Source of the DNA: CAVQUE01 sp046290435 | GTDB taxonomy: Bacteria; Actinomycetota; Acidimicrobiia; Acidimicrobiales; UBA8592 | DNA: 64,000 bases | Reading direction: 5' to 3' | Assembly (NCBI GenBank): GCA_046290435.1 | Contig: JBKAGO010000067.1 | Coordinates: 167,458 to 231,457 of the forward strand | Shown: positions 25,399 through 33,993 of the stretch, one piece after another | Numbering within the stretch: position 1 is the first letter of the stretch | How the letters are laid out: the number at the start of each line of letters is the position of its first letter | Translations under genes and position numbers: made by a program | The notes under the pieces: model-generated | The model's database searches: none | Seen by the model: the letters and a program-made list of their open reading frames with translations, nothing else | What the model was told of the DNA's origin: nothing

Positions 25399-26718
25399 TC
25401 ACGCCGCGACCTCCAACACGATCACGGTTCCCCCACCGAGGCTCGACTCGATCTGGAGGAACGCCCCGGCATCCGCGCTGAGTTCGGACAGCAACCGCAG
25501 GCCCCTGCGAGCGTCGTCGCCGGGATCGAAGCCGCGTCCGTCGTCGCGGACGTCGGCGACGACGACCCCGTCACGGCGCAGGACCCGGACCGTCAGGTGT
25601 CGGGCATCGGCGTGGCGCAGGGTGTTGCGGACCGACTCCTGCACCACCCGGTACACCAACGCGGTGGTCGGGCCTGCGACGTCGTCGAGGTCGTCGACCT
25701 CGAGCGTCGTCTCGAGCCCCAGCGCAGCGGCCGGCGCCAGCAGGTCGTCCAGTGCGGCGGCGAGCCCGTGGCTCTCGAGGTTCGGGGGGTAGAGATCCAC
25801 GAGGAGCGACCGCAGCGACTGCAGGGTCCGCCGGGTGCCGGTGGCGCCGGAGCGCAGATCGGCGGCCTGCGTCGACGAGGTGCGTGCAGCGGTCTCGGCC
25901 GCTGCCGCGAGGGCCGATGCCGTGCCGGCGAGGTCCTGGACCACCCCGTCGTGCAGATCGGCGGCGATCCGGCGCCGCTCGAGGTCCGACGACTCCACCG
26001 CTCGGCGCAACAAGCGCTCGCGGTCGCGGGTCGCCCGCCGCAGGCGCCGGTCGAGGCCCCAGGCGAGACCGAGGTGCATCAGCTCCATCACCACGACAGA
26101 GCCGACGACGATCGGGACGAATGCACCGAGGATCCGACCGGACGACGCGTCGATCTCGGAGCTGTCGAAATACGACTCGTACAGAAGAGGCCGACCGTCG
26201 GGGCCGACGATGGGCAGGTACACCTCGAGGAGGCGATCGTCCTCGGTCTCGAAGCGGTTCTCGGCGCCGTCGAGGGTGCTGACCTCGGACACGACCTCGC
26301 CGGACCACAGCGCTGCTGTCTTGTCCTCGCCGAGCTCGTGGGTCTCGCCGATCAGGCGGGGCTCGTCCGAGTAGACGATCCGCCCCGATGCGTCCCAGAG
26401 CTTGACGCGTGAGGTCGTCCCCCGCAGCACCAGGTCGCGCACCACATCGTCGAAGGCCGCCAGAGCGTCGGGGTCGCCGGCGAGGACCCCTTCGGTGAGG
26501 TTGGGGCCGACGACGGTGGTGGCGATGACCTCGGTGCGGGCCCGGGCATCGGCCGTGGCCTCGGCCTCGCCGGCTCGGCCCGCAGCGATGACGCCTGCGA
26601 TGGCGACGACGAGCATCCCGAGGAGGCCCAAGACGGCGAACTGGAGGAACGGCCCGCCGGGTCGGCGGCGCACGTCGGTGCTCTGGATGCGGACGAAGGA
26701 GGTGGCCACGACGACCAC
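25399..26718 (-). CDS. Orphan NarL-class sensor histidine kinase
   Basis: The 439-aa kinase has a membrane helix near residues 25-50, an outer domain of about 140 residues, and a second helix near 195-215. The HisKA_3 motif is ERRRIAADLHDGVVQDLAG with His256. The ATPase carries RVVQESVRNTLRHA and DDGRGFDPGDDARRGLRLL. Kinases of this class pair with LuxR-type response regulators, but none lies within the window near it. It sits upstream of the glycan operon in the same orientation, separated by 166 bp. The GTG start is uncertain because a second GTG lies 9 nt downstream. Confidence 0.88.
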   Translation of the reverse strand: MVVVATSFVRIQSTDVRRRPGGPFLQFAVLGLLGMLVVAIAGVIAAGRAGEAEATADARARTEVIATTVVGPNLTEGVLAGDPDALAAFDDVVRDLVLRGTTSRVKLWDASGRIVYSDEPRLIGETHELGEDKTAALWSGEVVSEVSTLDGAENRFETEDDRLLEVYLPIVGPDGRPLLYESYFDSSEIDASSGRILGAFVPIVVGSVVVMELMHLGLAWGLDRRLRRATRDRERLLRRAVESSDLERRRIAADLHDGVVQDLAGTASALAAAAETAARTSSTQAADLRSGATGTRRTLQSLRSLLVDLYPPNLESHGLAAALDDLLAPAAALGLETTLEVDDLDDVAGPTTALVYRVVQESVRNTLRHADARHLTVRVLRRDGVVVADVRDDGRGFDPGDDARRGLRLLSELSADAGAFLQIESSLGGGTVIVLEVAA

Positions 26719-26866
26719 CGTCGTCGATCGGTGCCCAACGGCTCGCTAGGCGTTTCCCAAATCGAGGTGAAATCTCCGGTGAACGCCGGATGTCTTCATG
26801 TGCCCGACGATGGCCGGAAGCGGCGTCCGGCGCGCCCGCACCTGCCGGCGCCGTCGGCAGCCGGGG

Positions 26867-27799
26867 TCAGCGTTCGCAGCGGGTCTCGACCTCGGCGACG
26901 CAGCGATCGCGACCGCCGCCACCGTCGGCGGTGTCGCGACCTCGATTCCCCAGCAGGGTGTCGGCACCACGACCGCCGTCGAGCACATCGTTGCCGCCGC
27001 CACCACGCACGTTGTCGCGGCCTGCGGCGCCGAAGAGCACGTCGGCCCCGCCGTTGCCCCGGATGCGATCGTTGCCCGGACCGCCGTAGATGACGTCGAT
27101 ATCGGCCTGTCCGATCAGGAGGTCGCCGCCGCCGTCGCCCCAGATGATGTCGATGCCGCCACCGCCGCGCACGACGTCGCCGCCGGGCCCGGCGCAGATG
27201 ATGTCGTTGCCGTTGCCGGCGCGCACCGTGTCGTTGCCGGCCAGGGCATCGATGACGTCGGGGCCCGCCGTGCCGACGAGGTCGTCGGGGCCGCCGGTGC
27301 CGAACTGGTACCCGATGACCGAGTCGAGGAAGTCGCCGCGGGTCTCGTTGGGGCAGATCTTCTGGTAGGTGGTCCGGACGCCGCCGGGTACTGCGTCGGT
27401 GAGCACACCCGCCTCGTAGGGGAACTCGTACGGGCCGTTGAGGAACGACGAGCCGTCGGCGCAGTACCGGGTGGCGTCGCGGAACCGAACCTCGTTGCCG
27501 GCGAAGCTGGCCGTGCCCACCAGCACCTCGGGACCGCCGGTGCAGCCGACGGTGATGGTGTCGACGACGATGAATGGCATTGCGTTGGCGCGGCCTTCGC
27601 CGAACACGATGGTGGTGGGGTGCGAGCCGTCCTCGGCGACGGCGTACCACACGCCGGTGAGCGGGTTGGCGGGCTGCGCGCCCGACGTGGTCGTGGCCGC
27701 GACGAGTGCAGCCACAGCGAGCAGGGTCGTCAGGATGCCGAGGATCACACCTCGGTGTCGGGAGGTGTGCGGGTGCTCGGAACAGGTCGCAGTCGCCAT
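26867..27799 (-). CDS. Secreted RTX-repeat (calcium-binding) protein
   Basis: The 310-aa protein has a signal peptide or anchor (GVILGILTTLLAVAALVAATT) and a domain of about 120 residues with paired cysteines (VGCTGG, RYCADG, KICPNE). Eleven or so RTX nonapeptide-like units of the form GGxGNDxI/V follow from about residue 165 to 295. Such repeats fold into calcium-bound beta rolls. It ends with CVAEVETRCER, which may form a disulfide. The N-terminal domain is unrecognised. It is a stand-alone gene. Confidence 0.88.
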   Translation of the reverse strand: MATATCSEHPHTSRHRGVILGILTTLLAVAALVAATTTSGAQPANPLTGVWYAVAEDGSHPTTIVFGEGRANAMPFIVVDTITVGCTGGPEVLVGTASFAGNEVRFRDATRYCADGSSFLNGPYEFPYEAGVLTDAVPGGVRTTYQKICPNETRGDFLDSVIGYQFGTGGPDDLVGTAGPDVIDALAGNDTVRAGNGNDIICAGPGGDVVRGGGGIDIIWGDGGGDLLIGQADIDVIYGGPGNDRIRGNGGADVLFGAAGRDNVRGGGGNDVLDGGRGADTLLGNRGRDTADGGGGRDRCVAEVETRCER

Positions 27800-27861
27800 G
27801 TCGTGACCTTTCGGGTCGGTTCGCCGTTCCCGACGCTAACCGAGGCGCCTACCCTCGGGCC

Positions 27862-28248
27862 ATGGCATGGCCCCAGGGACCCACGGCTGTCACGGAGGTG
27901 CCGGTCGCAGCCGCGCCGATGGCGCCACCCGCGCCGTCGGTCCCGACCGCCCCGCCGGCAACCGAACCCGCGGCGCCGCCCGCGCCTCAGTCGCCTCCTG
28001 CACCGCAGCCAGCGCCTGCCGCACCGACCGAGGCCGATCCCGACGACATCGTCGACGACGAACCAGCCGACGACGAGGCCGACCAGCGGGTGCACCACCA
28101 CGCTCGCATCGACGCCGACGGCGCCCTGGTCGGCACCGACACCATCCACACCCTTTGTGGACTCCGCCTGCCCCGACCCCGGCCCGACGCCGCCCGCATG
28201 CCGTGCTGCCCGCGCTGCGCCGCCGTCATGGGCGGCCGCTGCCGCTGA
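27862..28248 (+). CDS. Pro/Ala-rich small protein with C-terminal cysteine cluster
   Basis: The 128-aa product starts with about 50 residues of Pro/Ala low complexity, then an acidic stretch (DPDDIVDDEPADDEADQ). A C-terminal module of about 40 residues follows, with cysteines in TLCGLRLPRP, MPCCPRC and GGRC. The spacing suggests a small zinc ribbon, loosely reminiscent of DUF3039-like actinobacterial proteins (L-C-G-x...-C-P-x-C). I would not assign a function. It diverges from the RTX protein gene. Confidence 0.6.
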   Translation: MAWPQGPTAVTEVPVAAAPMAPPAPSVPTAPPATEPAAPPAPQSPPAPQPAPAAPTEADPDDIVDDEPADDEADQRVHHHARIDADGALVGTDTIHTLCGLRLPRPRPDAARMPCCPRCAAVMGGRCR

Positions 28249-28274
28249 CCGGCATCGGGAGCTCGGCCGGGTCG

Positions 28275-28823
28275 CTACCCGTCGGCGGTACGGGCCCAGA
28301 GTTCGATGTCGACGCGGTCGGAGCCGTCACCGCAGGTGCCAGCGGCGACACTCGCCATCGTGCCCTCGTGCACGAATCCGAGGCGGGTCAGCAACCTGGC
28401 GGATGCGACGTTGCCGAAGAGGACCTCGGCCTGGAGGCGGACGAACCCGGTGGCGAACAGCCAGTCGCACAGCGCAGCGACCACCGCGGTCGTCGAGCCC
28501 GAACGACGAGCGGCCGGCGCGGCGTAGTAGCCGATCTCCGCTGTCTCGCCCCCCCAATCGAGCGTCGACGCAGCGACCGAGGCCACCAGACGGTCGCCCT
28601 CGAATGCGAGCACGTGCAGGCCGGACCGTGTTCCCCACCCCGCAGCGCTGATCTCGAGGTACTGGAGGAACTCGTCGGGCCCGTAGGGGCTGGGCACGGT
28701 GGTCCACCGTGCGATCTCCGGGTCCTGGCACACCGCCACCACCGCGGCCTCGTCGCCGGGCTCGGGGAGGCGCAAGAGGTAGGACCCCGCCTGCAGGCTC
28801 CGGGGCAGCGAGATCGATTCCAT
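28275..28823 (-). CDS. GNAT N-acetyltransferase (RimJ/RimL-like)
   Basis: The 182-aa enzyme has the GNAT layout: YLLRLPEPGDEAAVV at the start, the beta strand AEIGYYAAPAARRSGSTTAVV carrying an acetyl-CoA loop in a degenerate R-x-x-G form, and the C-terminal motif NVASARLLTRLGFVHEG. RimL-like members acetylate N-terminal amines or small molecules. The target is unknown. It converges on the small cysteine-rich gene. Confidence 0.88.
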   Translation of the reverse strand: MESISLPRSLQAGSYLLRLPEPGDEAAVVAVCQDPEIARWTTVPSPYGPDEFLQYLEISAAGWGTRSGLHVLAFEGDRLVASVAASTLDWGGETAEIGYYAAPAARRSGSTTAVVAALCDWLFATGFVRLQAEVLFGNVASARLLTRLGFVHEGTMASVAAGTCGDGSDRVDIELWARTADG

Positions 28824-28868
28824 GGCGAGACGGTAGGCACCACCCGGACTCCGGGCGAACGATTTCGG

Positions 28869-29273
28869 TCAGAGGCGGACGATCTCGAAGACCGGGATCA
28901 GGCGAGGGGCGGCACTGGTGACGTACTCGCCGAACTGCGGCATCAGCGCGGCCTGCTCGTCGAGGCGGTCGCCGCGCTCGGGATCGTCGAGGGAATCGAG
29001 GCGGGCCCGGAACGTCTCGGTGAGGTACTCGACCTCGATCTCGGGCGTGGCCAGCAGGTTGTGGAACCAGTCGGGGTGCTTCGGCGAGCCGGCCGCCGAC
29101 GCGAACACGAACATCCGGTCGTCGCTCAGCAACGCCACCAGGGGGATCTCGCGGACCTCGCCGGATTTCGCGCCGATCGTGTGCAGGATGACCAGCGGTG
29201 CATCACCGAACTGGGCGACCTTGCCGCCGTTGGCACGGAACTCCGCGATGACCTGTGCATTCCAGTCGCTCAT
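28869..29273 (-). CDS. Deazaflavin (F420)-dependent nitroreductase family protein
   Basis: The 134-aa product matches the DDN/F420H2-dependent quinone reductase family. It has VIAEFRANGGKVAQFGDAPL, the LHTIGAKSGEVREIPLV loop (T-x-G-x-x-S-G/T-x-x-R), FASAAGSPKHPDWFHNLLATP and EVEYLTETFRARL. These enzymes use the actinobacterial cofactor F420 to reduce quinones or nitro compounds. ATG 29273 gives the normal family length, and the longer upstream reading lacks homology. Confidence 0.92.
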   Translation of the reverse strand: MSDWNAQVIAEFRANGGKVAQFGDAPLVILHTIGAKSGEVREIPLVALLSDDRMFVFASAAGSPKHPDWFHNLLATPEIEVEYLTETFRARLDSLDDPERGDRLDEQAALMPQFGEYVTSAAPRLIPVFEIVRL

Positions 29274-29337
29274 GGTGAGCGACCCTACCCCCGCCATCGC
29301 GGCACCCCGTGAGAACAGACGGTGAACGCTCGCCTTG

Positions 29338-30051
29338 TCAGCTCCCCACTGCGGGCGCCTGGCCGTCGGGCAGGCGGATGACGCCGAGCTTGCGGGCTTC
29401 GATGCTGCACACCGCATCGAGGCCTTCGGTGATCTCGACGAACGCCTGGTGGGCGCCGTCGTACTTGCCGGAGTCGACGCAGTCGTCGACTACGACGATG
29501 CCGCCTGGCGCCATGAGCGGCAGGATCCGCTCGAGCGTCGCCCGCACCGGCCGGTAGAGATCGACGTCGATGAGGCACCACGATGCGCCTGCGTGGCGAC
29601 TGAAGTCGTAGGTGTTCGCATCGGCCTTCACGGACGTGACCCGGGTGACGCCGTTGTTGACCATCGTCTGATCGAAGTACGACTGGTCGTAGTTCCGGAA
29701 CAGCCACCGGTAGCGCTCGGCGTGGCCCCGTTGTCGTTCGACGGCGATGTCTTCGTCGGTGAAGCCCGCGAACGTGTCGATCGCCACGTAGCGGCGCTCG
29801 GACCCGAGTACACCGAGATGCCGATCGAGGAACACCGTGGTGTGCCCGGCGGCGCACCCCACTTCGAGCAGGGGCCCTTCGAGATCGTTTGTGGCGGTGA
29901 TCGTGTCGACCAGCACCATCAGCTGGTCCGGATCGAACATGTAGTCGTAGCGGTAGAACAGCGCCCGATGGGCGCCCGTCAGCATGGCTGCACGCTTCAC
30001 GATCCCTGCGGCCCTGCTCTGTAGTGCCGACGGCCCGTCGTCGTTCGACAT
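29338..30051 (-). CDS. TylF/MycF-like class I methyltransferase
   Basis: The 237-aa product has LLEVGCAAGHTTVFLDRHL (SAM-binding motif I), YVAIDTFAGFTDED, a central ASWCLIDVDLYRPV and GGIVVVDDCVDSGKYDGA, where the Asp pairs are metal ligands in TylF-type sugar O-methyltransferases. It would methylate a hydroxyl on a sugar or natural product. It lies alone between the F420 enzyme and a divergent enoyl-CoA hydratase gene. Confidence 0.85.
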   Translation of the reverse strand: MSNDDGPSALQSRAAGIVKRAAMLTGAHRALFYRYDYMFDPDQLMVLVDTITATNDLEGPLLEVGCAAGHTTVFLDRHLGVLGSERRYVAIDTFAGFTDEDIAVERQRGHAERYRWLFRNYDQSYFDQTMVNNGVTRVTSVKADANTYDFSRHAGASWCLIDVDLYRPVRATLERILPLMAPGGIVVVDDCVDSGKYDGAHQAFVEITEGLDAVCSIEARKLGVIRLPDGQAPAVGS

Positions 30052-30168
30052 CGATGTGTCCCCTCTTCGCCGCATGGTTGCCGGAGACGCTACCGGCGGC
30101 GGGTCGGCACGGCAGGCAAACGAGGCCGAACGCCGGCTCGGCCCGGTGCACTCTGGCAGACTCGCCCG

Positions 30169-30945
30169 ATGATCGACATCACCGACGCCGACCGGATCCG
30201 CACCATCGTGCTCGATCGGCCCGAGGCCAAGAACGCCATGAACCAGGCCATGTGGCACGGCACCGCCGAGGCGCTGGCCGGCGCTGCCGAGGACTCCTCC
30301 ATCGCCGTGGTGGTGCTCACGGGTCGCGGCGATGCGTTCTGCGCAGGCCAGGATGTCATCGAGATGGCGCAACTGGCCGCGGGCACGCTGGAGAGCGGCG
30401 ACAAGGGCAACGGTTTCACCGTGCTGGCCGACACGCTGGTCGACTTCCCCAAGCCGTTGATCGTGGCGGTCAACGGCATCGGCGTGGGCTTCGGCGCCAC
30501 CGTCGTCGGGCTGGCCGACCTGGTGTTCATGTCGTCGACCGCGCGACTGAAGTGCCCCTTCACCAGCCTGGGTGTGGCGCCCGAGCTGGCCAGCAGCGCG
30601 ACCTTCCCGGCGTTGGCCGGCCGCCAGCAGGCCACCTGGGCGCTGATGAGCTCGGAGTGGCTGAGCGCCGAGCAGTGCCTGCAGATGGGCCTGGTCTACC
30701 GGGTCACCGAACCCGACGAACTCATGACGGTGGCCACCGAGCACGCCCGGGTCCTGGCGGCGAAGCCGATCAGCTCGCTGGTGGAGACCAAGCGCACGAT
30801 CATGGCGTCGCTGCGCCCCGCGGTGGTGGGCGCCCGGGCCGAGGAGGACGAGGCCTTCAAGCGCCTGCTCGGCGGCCCGGCGAACATCGAGGCGATGATG
30901 GCCTTCGCCGAGAAGCGCCAACCCGACTTCACCGGCATCGACTGA
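30169..30945 (+). CDS. Enoyl-CoA hydratase/isomerase (crotonase fold)
   Basis: The 258-aa protein has the crotonase hallmarks: LDRPEAKNAMNQAM, LTGRGDAFCAGQDVIEMA (first oxyanion-hole strand), and VNGIGVGFGATVVGLADLVFM (second oxyanion loop). It may hydrate or isomerise acyl-CoA thioesters. The catalytic Glu pair of true hydratases is not obvious, so an isomerase or other crotonase reaction is possible. A long hairpin follows the stop codon and separates it from arsJ. Confidence 0.92.
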   Translation: MIDITDADRIRTIVLDRPEAKNAMNQAMWHGTAEALAGAAEDSSIAVVVLTGRGDAFCAGQDVIEMAQLAAGTLESGDKGNGFTVLADTLVDFPKPLIVAVNGIGVGFGATVVGLADLVFMSSTARLKCPFTSLGVAPELASSATFPALAGRQQATWALMSSEWLSAEQCLQMGLVYRVTEPDELMTVATEHARVLAAKPISSLVETKRTIMASLRPAVVGARAEEDEAFKRLLGGPANIEAMMAFAEKRQPDFTGID

Positions 30946-30966
30946 GCAATCGGAGGCGGGAACGCC

Positions 30967-31054
30967 GGGGTCAGATCCCGCTTTCCCGCTTTCTCGTTAC
31001 TGCCCTGCCGGAGCCTGATCGATCCGAGAAAGCGGGAAAGCGGGGTCTGACCCC
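30967..31054. repeat. 88-nt hairpin containing the arsJ stop codon
   Basis: Two 30-nt arms (30967-30996 and 31025-31054) are inverted complements with one mismatch, around a 28-nt loop. The arms contain CCCGCTTTCCCGCTTTCTCG. The arsJ TAA (30997-30999) lies in the loop, so the last residues of ArsJ (GSDPAFPLSRIDQAPAGQ) are written by the element. It may also end transcription of both convergent genes. Confidence 0.8.
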
Positions 31055-32241
31055 ATTGGCGCAGGCAGGCGGAGGCTGAGCAGCCAGGTGATGGCCACGA
31101 ACGCCGTCGAACCCCACAGCGCCACCTCGAGGCCGCCCCACAGGTAGAGCAGGCCCGACAGCAGCGTCCCCGTCAGGCGTCCGACCGCGTTGGCCGAGTA
31201 GTAGAAGCCGACGTCGAGGGACACCTCGTCGCTGTCGGCGTAGGCCAGGATCAGGTACGAGTGCAGCGACGAGTTCAGCGCGAACACCACCCCGAACGCC
31301 ACCAGGCCCCCGACGATCGCCACCGTGGTGGCCACCTCGAAGCTCACGGCCGTTGCGATCGACGCCGTCACGACCCCCAGCACCAGTGCCCACCGCCGCG
31401 CGGCCGCCACCTCCTGGTCGCCGCCGCGGCGCACGAAGCGCGGCGCAATCGACTGCACCATGCCGTAGCCGATCACCCAGGCGGCCAGGAACCCGCCGAT
31501 GCCGTAGTAGGACCAGCCGAGCTCGGTGTCGAGGAAGATCGGCAGCGCCACGACGAACCAGATGTCGCGTGACGCGAACAGGAACACCCGGGCCGCCGCC
31601 AGCCGGTTCACGGCCTCGGACTTCGACAGGATCGACCGCAGCGGCGGCTTCTTCTTGGACTTGCCGATGTCCTCGTTCAACAACACCCCGACGGCCACGA
31701 CGGTGACCGTCAGCGCCACCGCCATCGACCACAGCGCCGCGTCGTAGCCGATCCAGGCCAGCAGCGCAGCGCCCACGAAGAAGCCGACGCCCTTCAGGGC
31801 GTTCTTCGAGCCGGTCAAGATGGCGACCAATCGGAACAGGGCGCCCTCGCCGTCGCCGGCCACGAACTTCACCGCAGACTTGGAGCTCATCTTGGTGAGG
31901 TCCTTGGCGATCCCCGACAGGGCCTTGGCGGCCATGACGAACACCACCGACACCCACTGCTCCCACTCCGGCTGCTGGAAGGTCAGCGCCACGAGGGCGA
32001 CGATCTGGAGCACCAGCCCGACGATGAGCGTGCGGTTGAGGCCCGTGCGGGCACCGACCCAGCCGCCGAGCAGGTTGGTGAGCACACCCATGAACTCATA
32101 GGAGAGGAACAGGAAGGCGATGGCGACCGGCGAGTAGCCGAGCTCGTGGAAGTGCAGCAGCACCAGCAGGCGCAGCGCGCCGTCGGTGATGGTGAACGCC
32201 CAGTACCCCGCGGTGACCAGGACGTAGTTGCGCAGCTGCAC
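30997..32241 (-). CDS. arsJ: Organoarsenical efflux MFS permease ArsJ
   Basis: ArsJ exports 1-arseno-3-phosphoglycerate. The 414-aa sequence begins QLRNYVLVTAGYWAFTITDGA and has about 11 membrane helices, with LLNEDIGKSKKKPPLRSIL in the cytosolic loop. It directly follows GAPDH, the partner that makes the substrate, which is the diagnostic context. The GTG start at 32241 lies 7 nt after the GAPDH stop with GAGG about 6 nt upstream. The C-terminus is inside the hairpin repeat. It is the last gene of the six-gene ars operon. Confidence 0.93.
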   Translation of the reverse strand: MQLRNYVLVTAGYWAFTITDGALRLLVLLHFHELGYSPVAIAFLFLSYEFMGVLTNLLGGWVGARTGLNRTLIVGLVLQIVALVALTFQQPEWEQWVSVVFVMAAKALSGIAKDLTKMSSKSAVKFVAGDGEGALFRLVAILTGSKNALKGVGFFVGAALLAWIGYDAALWSMAVALTVTVVAVGVLLNEDIGKSKKKPPLRSILSKSEAVNRLAAARVFLFASRDIWFVVALPIFLDTELGWSYYGIGGFLAAWVIGYGMVQSIAPRFVRRGGDQEVAAARRWALVLGVVTASIATAVSFEVATTVAIVGGLVAFGVVFALNSSLHSYLILAYADSDEVSLDVGFYYSANAVGRLTGTLLSGLLYLWGGLEVALWGSTAFVAITWLLSLRLPAPMGSDPAFPLSRIDQAPAGQ

Positions 32242-32248
32242 GACGGCC

Positions 32249-33262
32249 TCAGCCCAGCCCGGCGGCGACGAGACCGGCGAGGTCGGCCATGCGGAAGGCG
32301 TAGCCGTACTCGTTGTCGTACCAGGCCAGGACCTTGACCAGGCGCCCGTCGACGACGTTGGTCGACAAGGCGTCGACGATGCCCGACCGGGTGTCGTTGA
32401 CGTAGTCGGCCGACACGAGGGGCCGCTCCTCGTAGCCGAGGATGCCGGCCAGAGGCCCGTCGGCTGCGGCACGGAGCAGGCCGTTGACCTCGTCGATGTC
32501 GACGTCGCGGGCCACGCTGAACACGGCGTCGGTCAGCGATGCGTTGAGCAGCGGTACCCGCACGGCCAGACCGTCGAGCTTGCCGGCGAGCTCGGGGTAG
32601 ATCATCGTGATCGCCGTCGCCGAGCCGGTGCTGGTGGGGATCAGCGAGTTGAGCGCCGAGCGGGCGCGGCGCAGATCCTTGTGTGGGGCGTCGACGACCA
32701 CCTGGGTGTTGGTGACGTCGTGGATGGTGGTGATGACCCCACGCTCGATGCCGATGCCCTCGTGGATCACCTTCACCACCGGGGCGAGGCAGTTGGTGGT
32801 GCACGATGCCGCCGTGACGATGTCGTGGGCGGCGAGGTCGTAGCGGTCGTCGTTGCAGCCGATGACGATGTTGGGCACGCCGTCGCTCTTGACGGGCGCG
32901 GCGACGATGACCTTCGCGGCGCCGGCTTCCAGGTGGGACGTGAGGGTCTCGGTGGTACGGAACGCGCCGCTGCACTCCAGGACGATGTCCACGTCGCTGG
33001 CGCGCCAGTCGATCGCGCCCGGCTGATCGTGGCTGGTCCAGCGCACCGGCTTGCCGTCGACGACCATCGCGCCCTCGGTGACGGCGACCGTGCCGGCGTA
33101 GCGCCCGTGCACGGTGTCGAACTCGAGCAGGTGGGCGCCGGTCTCGACGCCGCCGGCCAATTCGTTGACGTGGACGAGCTCGAGGTCGGGCCGATCGCGC
33201 AGCGCCCGCACGACGAGGCGCCCGATGCGCCCGAAGCCGTTGATTCCGATGCGGGTGGTCAT
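32249..33262 (-). CDS. ArsJ-associated glyceraldehyde-3-phosphate dehydrogenase
   Basis: This 337-aa GAPDH has INGFGRIGR at the N-terminus, nucleophile Cys154 in AASCTTNCLAP and His181 in TIHDVTNTQ. In ars operons this paralogue uses arsenate in place of phosphate to form 1-arseno-3-phosphoglycerate, which ArsJ exports before it hydrolyses. The ATG overlaps the aquaporin stop (ATGA). A housekeeping gap gene would usually neighbour pgk and tpi, and neither is present. The sequence alone cannot show the arsenate preference. Confidence 0.92.
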   Translation of the reverse strand: MTTRIGINGFGRIGRLVVRALRDRPDLELVHVNELAGGVETGAHLLEFDTVHGRYAGTVAVTEGAMVVDGKPVRWTSHDQPGAIDWRASDVDIVLECSGAFRTTETLTSHLEAGAAKVIVAAPVKSDGVPNIVIGCNDDRYDLAAHDIVTAASCTTNCLAPVVKVIHEGIGIERGVITTIHDVTNTQVVVDAPHKDLRRARSALNSLIPTSTGSATAITMIYPELAGKLDGLAVRVPLLNASLTDAVFSVARDVDIDEVNGLLRAAADGPLAGILGYEERPLVSADYVNDTRSGIVDALSTNVVDGRLVKVLAWYDNEYGYAFRMADLAGLVAAGLG

Positions 33263-33993
33263 GGCTGGTTCCTCTGGTCGACGACGGGGTGGGGCACGAC
33301 GACACGGTCGGCCACCGCGGTGATGTCCGGATAGATGGTCCGGATGACCACGATGGCGACGGCCGTCGCGACGAGTTGGGCGACGATGAAGCCGGGCGCC
33401 GAGGCCGGTTCGATGCCGGCGAAGGTGTCGGAGAACATACGGGCCACGGTGACGGCGGGGTTGGCGAAGCTGGTCGAGGACGTGAAGTAGTAGGCCCCGG
33501 CGATGTAACCGCCCACCGCGTAGGCGGCTGCACCCCCGCGACCCGAGCGCACGACGCCGAAGATCACCAGCAGCAGACCCAGGGTCGCGACCCCGTCGGC
33601 GAAGACGAGGTGCCCGGCGGATCGATCCTTGGTCGACCAGTCGATCGCGTCGAGGTCGAACATCACGTTGGCGGCCATGACGCCCACGATCCCACCGGTC
33701 ACCTGGGCCGCGATGTAAGCGACCGCCGTCCGCGTGTCGATGCCCCCGAAGGCCCGGTCGGCCAGGGTCACGGCCGGGTTGAAGTGGGCGCCCGAGGCCG
33801 ACCCGAGCGCCAGGATCAGCGCGATGAGCACACCGGCGGTGGCGAATGCGTTCTGGAACAGCTGGAGGCCGACGTCGTCGGTGAGCGACTCGGCCATGAT
33901 GCCCGAGCCGACCACCGCAGCCAGCAGGAATGCGGTCCCGACGAACTCGGCCAGGACGGCCCGGAGTTCGGGACCTGTCGTCGGGGCCGTCAT
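33259..33993 (-). CDS. Aquaporin-family channel (AqpS-like, arsenite exit)
   Basis: The 244-aa six-helix MIP protein has both pore loops, NPA at Asn72 (GAHFNPAVTLA) and NPA at Asn178 (FANPAVTVARM). The usual selectivity Arg follows at position 184. Within ars operons such channels let arsenite from ArsC diffuse out. It overlaps arsC by 4 bp upstream and GAPDH by 4 bp downstream, which ties it to arsenic handling rather than osmoregulation. Confidence 0.9.
   Translation of the reverse strand: MTAPTTGPELRAVLAEFVGTAFLLAAVVGSGIMAESLTDDVGLQLFQNAFATAGVLIALILALGSASGAHFNPAVTLADRAFGGIDTRTAVAYIAAQVTGGIVGVMAANVMFDLDAIDWSTKDRSAGHLVFADGVATLGLLLVIFGVVRSGRGGAAAYAVGGYIAGAYYFTSSTSFANPAVTVARMFSDTFAGIEPASAPGFIVAQLVATAVAIVVIRTIYPDITAVADRVVVPHPVVDQRNQP

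Noticed and set aside
32249..33262. Housekeeping glycolytic gap gene.
   Set aside because: It is coupled to arsJ and the aquaporin and lacks pgk/tpi neighbours, so the arsenic-specific paralogue is more likely.
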